Source: Chloroflexota bacterium (GTDB lineage Bacteria > Chloroflexota > Dehalococcoidia > Lucifugimonadales > Lucifugimonadaceae). From it: a stretch of 14,131 nt of DNA. Location: contig PASL01000029.1 in the NCBI GenBank assembly GCA_002712125.1, positions 9,239 through 23,369 of the forward strand, in the 5' to 3' direction. Positions within the stretch are counted from its first letter, which is position 1, and each line of letters opens with the position of its first letter. This document shows, piece by piece, positions 7,385-14,131 of the stretch. The notes beneath the pieces are model-generated. The model had not been told where the DNA came from. It made no database searches and saw nothing but the letters and a program-made list of their open reading frames with translations. The translations under genes and the position numbers were made by a program.

Positions 7385-8698
7385 TTATTTTGGATTATAC
7401 CTATAGTTTCTAATTCCTGGAACTTTAATCCAGATTGCCATTACTATAAATATTGATAATACTCCACCTACTATCATAGTTCCACTAGCGCCTATGATTA
7501 CTGCCAAAAATGCCACTTCCATTTGTCCTATGTTGTTAGCACTTTGGGCTGCGAATGAATGAGCACTAGAAGCTCTACCAATTAATCTGTCTGGAGTTGT
7601 TAATTGTACAATTGTTTGGCGCATAGTCATTCCAACTGAATCAGTTGCTCCCAGAATTGCTACAATTACTAACCCTACCCAAAAAATAGGATTTAATCCG
7701 AATAAAATTAAACCAATTGCATATGCTATGGTAGAATAAAGAACTATTTTTCCTTTACTCTTTATTTTTTCTGTAAAAAGTACAACTAATGAACCAAGTA
7801 CTCCTCCAAGTGCATTTGCTGATGCTAGTAGTCCTGTCCCTTCAGCTCCCATACCATATAAACCTTGAGAAAATAATGGAAAAAGCATTCTGTAGAAACT
7901 TAATATGGTAACGCCGACATCTAATAGATATAAACCTGGTAGGATAGGGTGTTTAAAAACATATCTAGCACCTTCTTTTAGAGCTGAAAGTTGTGATATT
8001 TTTTTTGTTATTTTATCTGGTTTTCCATCTGCCATTATTAATGCTGGGCTAATCATACTTATTAATCCAAAAACTGTACCAACTAAAAATGTTACAGACG
8101 CACCAAATTGTACATAAAATAACATAAATATTAAGGGGGATACGATTTGGCCAATTTGAAATGACGCTGTTTGAATAGTAACTCCTTTAGTCATATTTTG
8201 TTTTTCAATTACTCTTGGTAATAAAGCCGGTCTAGCTGAATTCCCTAACATATTTACTATTGCGGTAAGACCTGTTGTTACAAAGATCATCCAAGGAGCT
8301 AACATATTTGTGAAAGCAACAAAAGTTAAGAAAAGAAGAGCAAAAAAAGAAAATCCTTGGGTAAATATCATAAGTTTTTTTCTATCAAAAATATCCGCTA
8401 AAAGTCCGCCATATATGATTAATGGCATTGTTCCTAGTTGTATAACCCCTAATAAGCCAAGTGATGCAGCAGAGCCTGTTTCTTCAAATAACCATTGAGT
8501 ACTAGCAAGTAATCTTAGTTGCATGGCGACAAGCATACTGATTCCTGATAACCATAGGAAAAAATAATCTTTTCCTAAGATTTTCAGATCAGATATAAAA
8601 TTATTAATTACTTGAAAAATTTTAGTTCTCGTTGTTATGATAGACTTGAAAAAAAATAAGTATAACTTGAATTTACATTTAGTTTCTTGTAAGTTCAA
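7385..8698 (-). CDS. MFS transporter (MFS_3/EntS-like)
   Basis: This is a 437-aa major facilitator superfamily carrier. Motif A reads GGLLADIFDRKK at 97-108 after the second membrane helix. The N domain has GNSARPALLPRV (152-163), and the C-terminal half has PDRLIGRASSAHSF (369-382), typical of the MFS_3/EntS exporter-like group. About 12 hydrophobic helices can be traced. The listed start is TTG at 8698. It leaves 40 residues before the first helix (near residue 44) and only 30 bp to the divergent SDR. The first in-frame ATG (codon 55, ending at 8536) would cut into helix 1, so the true start lies in between or is this TTG. Its place in the sugar-acid island suggests transport of a substrate or product, by inference. 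Confidence 0.88.
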   Translation of the reverse strand: MNLQETKCKFKLYLFFFKSIITTRTKIFQVINNFISDLKILGKDYFFLWLSGISMLVAMQLRLLASTQWLFEETGSAASLGLLGVIQLGTMPLIIYGGLLADIFDRKKLMIFTQGFSFFALLFLTFVAFTNMLAPWMIFVTTGLTAIVNMLGNSARPALLPRVIEKQNMTKGVTIQTASFQIGQIVSPLIFMLFYVQFGASVTFLVGTVFGLISMISPALIMADGKPDKITKKISQLSALKEGARYVFKHPILPGLYLLDVGVTILSFYRMLFPLFSQGLYGMGAEGTGLLASANALGGVLGSLVVLFTEKIKSKGKIVLYSTIAYAIGLILFGLNPIFWVGLVIVAILGATDSVGMTMRQTIVQLTTPDRLIGRASSAHSFAAQSANNIGQMEVAFLAVIIGASGTMIVGGVLSIFIVMAIWIKVPGIRNYRYNPK

Positions 8699-8719
8699 GT
8701 CAAAAAGACTAAGATTTTT

Positions 8720-8723
8720 GGAG
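8720..8723 (+). promoter_or_regulatory. Shine-Dalgarno for the SDR gene
   Basis: GGAG (within TTGGAG) sits 5 bp before the ATG at 8729. The SDR promoter must lie in the 30-bp gap or inside the N-terminal coding part of the divergent MFS gene. Confidence 0.55.
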
Positions 8724-8728
8724 AAAAA

Positions 8729-9547
8729 ATGTATAAAGAATTAATAGGTAAATCAGTTTTGGTAACAGGCGGCGCGTTGGGTATCGGAGCAGCCACTGCA
8801 AAAGCATATGCAAAAGCAGGTTCATTAGTAACTATTTTTGACCTAAATAAAAATGCTGGTATGGATATTGTAAAGTCTATAGTTGACGAAGGGGGAGAAG
8901 CTCAGTTATTTCATGGAGATGCTAGTAAATCCGAAGACTGCATAGATGCAGTAAATATGGCAATTAGTAATTATAAATCTTTATCCATTCTATTTAATAA
9001 TGTTGCTATTCAACCCCCTGACTCATATCTTAACGTTGTAGATTTACCAGAGGAAATGTGGGACCAAATAATTAACGTAAACTTAAAAAGTAGATATTTG
9101 ATGGCAAAATTTTCAATTCCTCATATGAAAAAACAAGGTAAAGGCGTAATAATATCTGTTGCTAGCGTTCAAGGATTACAATCTATGCCTCTTGTCCCTG
9201 CTTACGCAGCGTCAAAAGGTGGTGATTTATCATTAATGAGACAAATGTCTTTAGATTTTGCAAAAGATAACATACGATTTGCTTCAATAAATCCAGGAAC
9301 AATAGAAACACCGATGGTTTTTAATGCTCTTGAAGGAACTGGAGAAAATATAGAGGAAGGATTAATAAATTCTGCACAAGCTCACCCTATTGGTAGAAAT
9401 GGCAAACCAGAAGAAATAGCTAAAATGGCATTATTTCTATCAAGTGATAATGCTCAATTTATTACGGGGTCTCATTTCAATGTAGATGGGGGTATGATGG
9501 CTAAAGGTGCTTGGGCTAGTTCTGTTGGATCATCGGGGTCAAACTAA
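8729..9547 (+). CDS. Short-chain dehydrogenase/reductase (SDR), classical type
   Basis: This 272-aa NAD(P)-dependent oxidoreductase has a Rossmann fold. Nucleotide motif TGGALGIG is at 13-20. D38 at the end of beta 2 (FDLN) favours NAD over NADP. NN is at 90-91 (FNNVA, with V where NNAG has A) and N118 in NVNLK. The catalytic residues are S146, Y159 and K163 (YAASK), with the usual 13-residue Ser-Tyr spacing. PG plus T at 189-191 and the closing NVDGG (251-255) are standard. The tail after NVDGG is about 17 residues, ending rich in Ser and Gly. In this context a sugar or sugar-alcohol dehydrogenase is likely, but SDR specificity cannot be read from sequence. The gene stands alone on the plus strand between two minus-strand units. 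Confidence 0.92.
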   Translation: MYKELIGKSVLVTGGALGIGAATAKAYAKAGSLVTIFDLNKNAGMDIVKSIVDEGGEAQLFHGDASKSEDCIDAVNMAISNYKSLSILFNNVAIQPPDSYLNVVDLPEEMWDQIINVNLKSRYLMAKFSIPHMKKQGKGVIISVASVQGLQSMPLVPAYAASKGGDLSLMRQMSLDFAKDNIRFASINPGTIETPMVFNALEGTGENIEEGLINSAQAHPIGRNGKPEEIAKMALFLSSDNAQFITGSHFNVDGGMMAKGAWASSVGSSGSN

Positions 9548-9554
9548 AATAATT

Positions 9555-10697
9555 TTAAATGTATGCAATTGAGTTGTCGGGGTATACTCTGTCGCCTCTA
9601 TGCCATGATTTTTTGTAAGGATATTTATTGAAAAATTCATAATTAATATCTATGCCTAAACCAGGTCCATCAGGTAGTTGGTAAAATCCTTCGACCACTT
9701 TAGGGGTATTTGTCACTGACTCTATTTCATTTTCTTTATAAGCCCTAGTTTCTTGTATTAAGAAATTGGAAGTTGCTGTATCAAAGTGTAAATTTGCAAT
9801 GGTTGCCAAGGGGCCCATAGGGTTATGAGGGGCTACTGTAAGATCATGGGCTTCAGCTATAAATGCAATTTTTCGCATTTCTGTAATACCTCCTACTATA
9901 CATAATTCTGGTTGTAGGATATCAACAGCGTTCTCCCTAATTAGATCCCATAATTCAAATTTTGTGTAAAGGCATTCTCCAGTAGCTAGTTTACATTCCA
10001 TTTTTTCCCTTAATTTTCCCATTTCATATCTATTTTCCATTCTAATAGGCTCTTCTAAAAACCATGGATTAAACTCTAGTAATACATCTGATAATTCTAG
10101 TACTCTTACAGGTTCGAAAATAGCCGCGTGTGCATCAAATCCAACCTCTATATTATCTCCTATTGCATTTCTAATAGCTAAAAATCTTTCTCTAGCATCT
10201 TTTAAAGCTTGGTTCCATGTCATATCTCTCCAGTTAGGGTTGAATGGGCTTGTCTTAAGCGCTGTGTATCCTTTGTCAGCATATTTTTTTGCGTCGTCAG
10301 CAAGCTCATTAGGGGTGGCTCCATGAATATCAAAATATGCTCTAATTTTATCTCTGTATTTACCACCCAGTAATTCATAAACGGGCATATTTAAGTGTTT
10401 ACCTTTTATATCCCATAAACTTTGATCAATTCCTGATAGAGCAGATAAACCAGATGACCCGATAGGAAATCTTGCTCCTTGGTAACACAAAGCCCAATTT
10501 CTTTCTATCTCAAAAGCATTTTGTCCAATTAGTTGTTCAGCAAAATATTCAACCCATGCAGGCGCCGCCTTATCGGGACCTACATGATAGATTTCCCCAA
10601 CTCCATAAAGCCCAGATTCTGTATGTGTTTTAACATACACAAGGTTTCCATTATTTTTATGGCTAGATAAGAGACACTCTATTTTTGTTATTTTCAT
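9555..10697 (-). CDS. Enolase superfamily, galactonate-dehydratase-like
   Basis: This 380-aa protein has a capping domain with SALSGIDQSLWDIKGK near 85-100, then a barrel. Catalytic landmarks are K148 (ALKTSP), D188-A-H190 (FDAH), E215 (FLEEP), E241 (ATGEC), E264 (QPE) and H291 (APHNPMGP), with E316 near the end. The D-x-H pair and PHNPMGP are the pattern of D-galactonate dehydratase (DgoD) and related acid-sugar dehydratases. The residue paired with the His base is usually Asp (QPD); here it is Glu. An AAGG Shine-Dalgarno (10706-10709) precedes the ATG by 8 bp. It lies 24 bp downstream of a paralogue in the same operon and is convergent with the SDR. Substrate could be galactonate or another aldonate. 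Confidence 0.88.
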   Translation of the reverse strand: MKITKIECLLSSHKNNGNLVYVKTHTESGLYGVGEIYHVGPDKAAPAWVEYFAEQLIGQNAFEIERNWALCYQGARFPIGSSGLSALSGIDQSLWDIKGKHLNMPVYELLGGKYRDKIRAYFDIHGATPNELADDAKKYADKGYTALKTSPFNPNWRDMTWNQALKDARERFLAIRNAIGDNIEVGFDAHAAIFEPVRVLELSDVLLEFNPWFLEEPIRMENRYEMGKLREKMECKLATGECLYTKFELWDLIRENAVDILQPELCIVGGITEMRKIAFIAEAHDLTVAPHNPMGPLATIANLHFDTATSNFLIQETRAYKENEIESVTNTPKVVEGFYQLPDGPGLGIDINYEFFNKYPYKKSWHRGDRVYPDNSIAYI

Positions 10698-10721
10698 TTT
10701 CTTAACCTTGTAATTAATAAT

Positions 10722-11861
10722 TTATAGAAAGCCAGGAGAACCATCTTGATAATTCTTAAAGCCTCTATCCCATTTCATTGGAGGATTTTTTGATATTTCT
10801 TTATGGTTTAAACTCATTCCTAACCCTGGTTTGTTAGGAAGATTGAAAAAACCATTAACAGGATACCAATTTTCATTGATAAATTTAGATTTTTCTTTTT
10901 TGTTATCGCCATGCCATTCTAAAATGACAAAATTATTAATTGAGGCCGCATGATGAACACTAGCGGCTGTACTAATAAGGCCCAAGGGGTTATGAGGAGC
11001 GACTGTTATGTAGTGTGCTTCGGCAATTGAAGCGATTTTTTTTGCCTCTAAAAGTCCTCCGCAACAAAGTAAATCTGGTTGGATAATATCAACACTATTT
11101 GAGTTCATTAGTTCAGTGAACCTGTGAATACCATACAAATTTTCTCCTGTGGCTAAAGCAACTCTAATATTTTTCTTGATTTCATGGCTTGATTTTACAA
11201 AATCTGCTCTAGCTGGTTCTTCAATAAACATAAGATTATAATTAGATAAAGTGTTAGAAAGTTCAATAGACTTTGAAGGTTCAGGTATTGATGTGTGAAA
11301 GTCAACTGCAAGATCTACCTCATCCCCAATAATGCTTCTTATAATACTAAGTCGCTTATCCGCTTCTTTTACTGCATCTAGCCAGTTAATAGTTCTCCAG
11401 TATGAAGGAAGTGGGCTAGTCTTAAAAGCTGTATAGCCTTCCTCCATCAAGGATAAAGCGTTATTGCCAACTTCTTCAGGTGAGTCACCATATATTGCAT
11501 GATAAACTCTTACCTTATTTCTAGTGGCTCCTCCAAGTAAAGAATAAACAGGTTGATTAGAATCTTTACCCATTATGTCCCATAGTGCTATATCTATGCC
11601 AGATAGGGCAGACCAGCCAACTTGTCCTAAGGGGAATCGAAGATTATTTTTAGCTCTTTTTAGAAGCCACTCTATCCTCGAAGGGTCTTCTCCTATAAAC
11701 CATGGTCTGATTTCTTCTATAAAAGAAATTACAGATTTGTCAGGTCCTATAGAGTAACATTCACCTGTGCCAACAATTCCATCATTAGTTACAATTTCAA
11801 TGAATATATTGTTTCTTGTACCGTCTGATGCATGAAAAATATCAATGCTTTTAATAATCAT
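10722..11861 (-). CDS. Enolase superfamily, galactonate-dehydratase-like (paralogue)
   Basis: The protein has 379 aa if the ATG at 11861 is used. A GTG six codons upstream (11879) is open, but the sister gene starts MKITKIE, matching MIIKSIDI here, so the ATG is preferred. In this numbering the landmarks are K147 (AFKTSP), D187-F-H189 (VDFH), E214 (FIEEP), E240 (ATGEN), D263 (QPD), H290 (APHNPLG) and E315 (ILEWH). It shares with its neighbour the TSP segment after the lysine, the IxEPxxxIELS stretch, and a tail of the form W-x-RG-(x)n-Y-x-D. All DgoD-type catalytic residues are kept. It is the first gene of a two-gene minus-strand operon, with its promoter in the AT-rich region to the right. 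A different stereochemistry of substrate from the sister is likely but unproven. Confidence 0.87.
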   Translation of the reverse strand: MIIKSIDIFHASDGTRNNIFIEIVTNDGIVGTGECYSIGPDKSVISFIEEIRPWFIGEDPSRIEWLLKRAKNNLRFPLGQVGWSALSGIDIALWDIMGKDSNQPVYSLLGGATRNKVRVYHAIYGDSPEEVGNNALSLMEEGYTAFKTSPLPSYWRTINWLDAVKEADKRLSIIRSIIGDEVDLAVDFHTSIPEPSKSIELSNTLSNYNLMFIEEPARADFVKSSHEIKKNIRVALATGENLYGIHRFTELMNSNSVDIIQPDLLCCGGLLEAKKIASIAEAHYITVAPHNPLGLISTAASVHHAASINNFVILEWHGDNKKEKSKFINENWYPVNGFFNLPNKPGLGMSLNHKEISKNPPMKWDRGFKNYQDGSPGFL

Positions 11862-11945
11862 AATAAAAAAATTTAGCACTTATAAATGACTTTGTCACTA
11901 TGTTAAATGTGGATATTACACCTTGTTTTAGTTTGTAGGCATGCC

Positions 11946-11961
11946 CTCAGTATAAAATGAG
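11946..11961. promoter_or_regulatory. CTCA-N8-TGAG dyad over a minus-strand -10 (TATACT)
   Basis: CTCA at 11946-11949 and TGAG at 11958-11961 form an inverted repeat. On the minus strand TATACT (11949-11954) lies inside it and could be the -10 for the tandem dehydratase operon; a TTTGTA-like -35 lies about 16 bp upstream. A repressor on such a dyad would block the promoter. This is a short motif with low statistical weight. Confidence 0.3.
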
Positions 11962-12037
11962 TTCAAATATTACAAAGCATTACTGTCTAAATATAACACT
12001 AAAAATTTAAAATATAATAAAGAAATAAAAATTAAAG

Positions 12038-12256
12038 ATTAATGATTAATCTATCAAAAAACGGAATAAGTAATCAGTTTACAAGTTGCAATTTAAAAAT
12101 TATTTCATGTAAATATGATTAAATTAAAAAATTAAAGAATTTTAGAAAATTATATGAATAATATGGCTTAAAAGATTAAATATGCTAATTAATAAGTATA
12201 AATATCTTGTAAATATCTCAAATATAAGATAATATAGAGATTAAATAGGATTAAAT
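12038..12256 (+). repeat. Six same-strand GATTAA words upstream of the winged-helix gene
   Basis: GATTAA starts at 12038, 12044, 12117, 12174, 12239 and 12249. The last four extend to GATTAAAT, and the copy at 12044 is part of the palindrome GATTAATC. All are on the plus strand, and the last lies 9 bp before the ATG at 12266. Six copies look more than expected even in this composition, since each needs a G. They could be regulator sites or only AT-rich drift. Confidence 0.4.
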
Positions 12257-12265
12257 TAAGATAAT

Positions 12266-12928
12266 ATGTCAAAATTAAATAACTTTATATACCCTGAGTA
12301 CTCTTTAGAGAGCTCCTTGGATATTATAAGAACAATTTATAATAATTTCGCAGGAGAGGTCTCTAGATCTGGGTTAGCCTCTATTATGTCCATGTCTGAG
12401 CGAGGAGGCGCATTTACTGATAGAGTGGCTTCACTGAAGCTTTGGAATTTATTAGAAGGTAAGAGTAAGCTTAAGGTTACTTCGTACGGTGTGAATATTA
12501 TTACTTCTTATTCACCTGAAATAATAATTAAGGATATTATTTTAAGAGTTCCATTATTTAATGAGATTGCAACTAGAGTAAATAATCTAGGGGGTAGTTA
12601 CACTAAAGAGCAAATTAAAATCATTACTTCTGATATTACTGGTGTATCTATTGATAATTATGAGTACAAATTAAACCATATTTATAGTATTTTTCATCAG
12701 ATATCTAAATATGTTTGTTCAAAAAATATTCTAGCGAATACAAATCAACAGGCACCCAATTTAAAAAAATTAAAAATTGAGTTTGATGATTTTACTATTG
12801 AATCTGATTTAAGTGTTACAAATATTGATACTGCTATAATTTCATTATGGAGTAAAAGGTCCGAGTTGGAAAAACAATCTAATTATTCACTACCTTCACC
12901 TATAGAAATTCTTATTAGAAATAAGTAG
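12266..12928 (+). CDS. Hypothetical protein with predicted N-terminal winged-helix domain
   Basis: This 220-aa protein has no recognised family name. Residues 12-85 read as a helical winged-helix unit: SLDIIRTIYNNF, then SRSGLASIMSMS, then GGAFTDRVASLKLWNLLEG, then a short wing KLKVTSYGVNII. This resembles the small DNA-binding-like modules found in several uncharacterised bacterial and archaeal proteins. Residues 88-150 are mostly helical, and 165-220 are polar without clear motifs (LKIEFDDFTIESDLSV). There is no signal peptide or membrane segment, so it should be cytoplasmic. Position next to the acid-sugar island, with repeats in its upstream region, makes a regulatory role attractive, but this is inference. 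No good Shine-Dalgarno is present; AGGA is 15 bp from the ATG. It is convergent with the MDR gene, 4 nt apart. Confidence 0.75.
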   Translation: MSKLNNFIYPEYSLESSLDIIRTIYNNFAGEVSRSGLASIMSMSERGGAFTDRVASLKLWNLLEGKSKLKVTSYGVNIITSYSPEIIIKDIILRVPLFNEIATRVNNLGGSYTKEQIKIITSDITGVSIDNYEYKLNHIYSIFHQISKYVCSKNILANTNQQAPNLKKLKIEFDDFTIESDLSVTNIDTAIISLWSKRSELEKQSNYSLPSPIEILIRNK

Positions 12929-12932
12929 AAAA

Positions 12933-13862
12933 TTACGGCTTAAGAATAACTGAAGTAGTGTTTTCTTTTTTATGTAGTTTATACGCGTTTATGGAATCTT
13001 GTATTGGAATTACATGGGAAACTAATGCTGTTAGTTCTATAGACTTTATCATCAGTCTTTGAACTAATAATTCCACTTTTTTTGTTGTAGGACGTTCAGC
13101 CATGAAAATTTTATCTTTGTTTATTTTATATTTACTTAAAAATAGTGAAGATGATTGCTCCTCAATAAATATAATTTTTTTAAAATCATTTTCACTTATA
13201 GTTTTATAAAGATCATTTTGGTCTTCAATTAATCCAACTACAAGTGCATCACTTACTGGAATTTTTGAAGAATAAACTTTATCTACTAAATTTCCAAATA
13301 TTTTTTTTTTGAATATGTTTTTTTCTTTAGCGTAAATATTATAATCTTGTTTCTTTAATAAATAATGTATTGCTCCAATAGTGCTATTGTAAAAACCGTT
13401 TGTAGTAAATGTTTTTATCTTTGGATAAGATTTTAGAAAATTATCTATACAAAAATAACCGGAAGAATAATCTCCTCCAAGTAGTACTGCTCTTTCTTCT
13501 ATTGCAGGGTTGATCTTAATCAGGTTTTTGTCAGCATATGGGATTTTTACATATTCTGCGTGTCCTCCAGGAAGTTTTGGAGTTCCAAAAAATATATCTT
13601 GGGATGCTTCTATCTTTGAATTATTTATTACTAAATCATCGATATCAAATTTATTTACATCAGATCCTATTTCAACAATATGTCCAGCAAATTCTGAACC
13701 TGGAACATAATTAATAGTTTTTGCGTAATACTCAAAAAAACGATCTCTTTCTGATATAGTGCTGCTTGTTACCATTAATATTGCTTCATGAGATTCATAT
13801 ATTTCAGGACGTTGAATATTTATAATTTTTATTTTATTTTTTTCAATATTTAGGCTGAGCAT
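12933..13862 (-). CDS. Degenerate MDR (alcohol-dehydrogenase-like) protein
   Basis: The protein has 309 aa, shorter than the usual 340-350. The GroES-like half is recognisable: PGSEFAGHIVEIGSDV (54-69), DDLVINN, LPGGHAEYVKIP (98-108) and LLGGDYSSGYF (127-137). The zinc ligands of Zn-dependent dehydrogenases are changed: the Cys position in the ICG(T/S)D motif is S37 (ISERD), and the His of PGHE is S56. The four-Cys structural zinc loop is absent. The nucleotide-binding part reads TTNGFYNSTIGA (153-164), without the regular GxGxxG, and is short. It therefore looks like a non-zinc, possibly non-catalytic MDR. It starts 1 nt after the uvrC stop, so it is probably co-transcribed with it. It could be an active enzyme of an unusual subclass, or a gene drifting after loss of function; the frame is intact. 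Confidence 0.72.
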   Translation of the reverse strand: MLSLNIEKNKIKIINIQRPEIYESHEAILMVTSSTISERDRFFEYYAKTINYVPGSEFAGHIVEIGSDVNKFDIDDLVINNSKIEASQDIFFGTPKLPGGHAEYVKIPYADKNLIKINPAIEERAVLLGGDYSSGYFCIDNFLKSYPKIKTFTTNGFYNSTIGAIHYLLKKQDYNIYAKEKNIFKKKIFGNLVDKVYSSKIPVSDALVVGLIEDQNDLYKTISENDFKKIIFIEEQSSSLFLSKYKINKDKIFMAERPTTKKVELLVQRLMIKSIELTALVSHVIPIQDSINAYKLHKKENTTSVILKP

Positions 13863-13863
13863 T

Positions 13864-14131
13864 TTATATGCTTTCTTTGATTTTTTTTGCCAATTTTTTT
13901 GAAAATCCTTTTAGCAATGCAATATCAGAATCAGAGGCTTGTTTAATCTTGTTTACTGAACCAAAATGTTTCAATAAATATTTTCTTTTACTAGCTCCAA
14001 TACCATCAATTGAATCAAGTATAGATTTATTGGAGTTGTTATTTCTCAAATTTCTATGGAAATTTATTGCAAATCTATGAGATTCATCTCTAATTCTTTG
14101 CAGTAAGAATAGGGGTTTAGATGTTCGGTCA
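13864..14131 (-). CDS. uvrC: Excinuclease ABC subunit C, C-terminal part
   Basis: This is the 3' end of uvrC; the rest lies past the right edge. The frame is open to 14131, giving about 88 residues. The most diagnostic stretch is LFLLQRIRDESHRFAINFHR, which is the UvrC C-terminal half around the conserved DE-HRFA motif. It is followed by the helix-hairpin-helix region: LDSIDGIGASKRKYLLKHFG, then SDSDIALLKGFSKKLAKKI. UvrC makes both incisions in nucleotide excision repair, and the HhH part binds DNA for the 5' cut. The TTG at 14049 is internal, not a start. The stop is 1 nt before the MDR start codon. Confidence 0.95.
   Translation of the reverse strand, partial: DRTSKPLFLLQRIRDESHRFAINFHRNLRNNNSNKSILDSIDGIGASKRKYLLKHFGSVNKIKQASDSDIALLKGFSKKLAKKIKESI

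Larger units (their letters stand above)
11862..12265. other. AT-rich divergent intergenic region
   Basis: This 404-bp stretch has no credible gene and separates two divergent genes. The left part (to about 12000) has ordinary composition and holds a candidate minus-strand promoter near 11946-11970. The right part is extremely A+T-rich, with repeated GATTAA words and a direct repeat AAATATCT (12200-12207 and 12211-12218, 11 bp apart). No tRNA-like or stable hairpin structure was seen. Confidence 0.7.

Noticed and set aside
7905-8498. Two plus-strand open frames (70 and 62 codons) inside the MFS gene
   Set aside because: Both are antisense to transporter helices and loops that match the family, with no independent support.
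11575-11757. Plus-strand open frame of 60 codons inside the DgoD-like paralogue
   Set aside because: It covers the conserved capping-domain coding of the real gene and has no features of its own.
11862-12265. tRNA, small RNA or CRISPR-like array in the AT-rich spacer
   Set aside because: The repeated words are short and irregularly spaced, and no cloverleaf or stable stem could be drawn.
13510-14080. Plus-strand open frames (66 and 70 codons) over the MDR and uvrC genes
   Set aside because: They are antisense to supported genes and have low-complexity, Phe/Leu-rich translations.
1-14131. Mobile element or insertion sequence bringing in the enolase island
   Set aside because: No transposase, integrase, terminal inverted repeats or tRNA attachment site was seen, and composition is even across the window.

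Overview
The window is AT-rich (roughly one third G+C by eye), densely coded bacterial DNA with very short intergenic gaps. It carries four enolase-superfamily enzymes within 8 kb, together with an MFS carrier, an SDR dehydrogenase, a KtrB-type potassium channel subunit and, at the right edge, the end of uvrC. Local expansion of mandelate-racemase/galactonate-dehydratase-like enzymes in a compact genome suggests a streamlined marine Chloroflexota of the SAR202 type. That assignment is inference from gene content, not from a marker gene.

Layout. Positions 1-1194 (+) hold the 3' end of a Zn/Mn-type ABC ATPase and its permease. 1181-2635 (-) is a KtrB/TrkH cation channel subunit. 2704-3018 (+) is a small membrane-anchored protein, and 2999-3865 (-) is a lipoprotein with a thioredoxin-like domain. 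3962-7381 (+) is a three-gene operon: a galactarolactone-cycloisomerase-like enolase member, a DapA/NAL-fold protein and a second enolase member with a ManD-like insertion. 7385-8698 (-) is an MFS exporter-like carrier and 8729-9547 (+) is an SDR. 9555-11861 (-) is a tandem pair of galactonate-dehydratase-like paralogues. A 404-bp very AT-rich divergent region (11862-12265) follows, then a predicted winged-helix protein (12266-12928, +). The right edge has uvrC (partial) and a degenerate MDR protein, both on the minus strand and 1 nt apart.

Working model (inference): 3962-11861 is a sugar-acid utilisation island. The SDR would oxidise a sugar or sugar alcohol, the enolase members would cycloisomerise or dehydrate acid sugars or their lactones to 2-keto-3-deoxy acids, and the DapA-fold protein would normally cleave or dehydrate those. 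However, that protein appears to lack both the Schiff-base lysine and the catalytic tyrosine of its family, so the last step is either different or done elsewhere. The MFS carrier may move a substrate or product.

Three proteins keep a recognisable fold with altered key residues: the DapA-like protein, the MDR protein and the 432-aa enolase member. All five convergent gene junctions overlap or nearly abut, leaving no room for conventional intrinsic terminators. The spacer before the winged-helix gene carries six same-strand GATTAA words. No rRNA, tRNA, CRISPR array or insertion sequence was seen.
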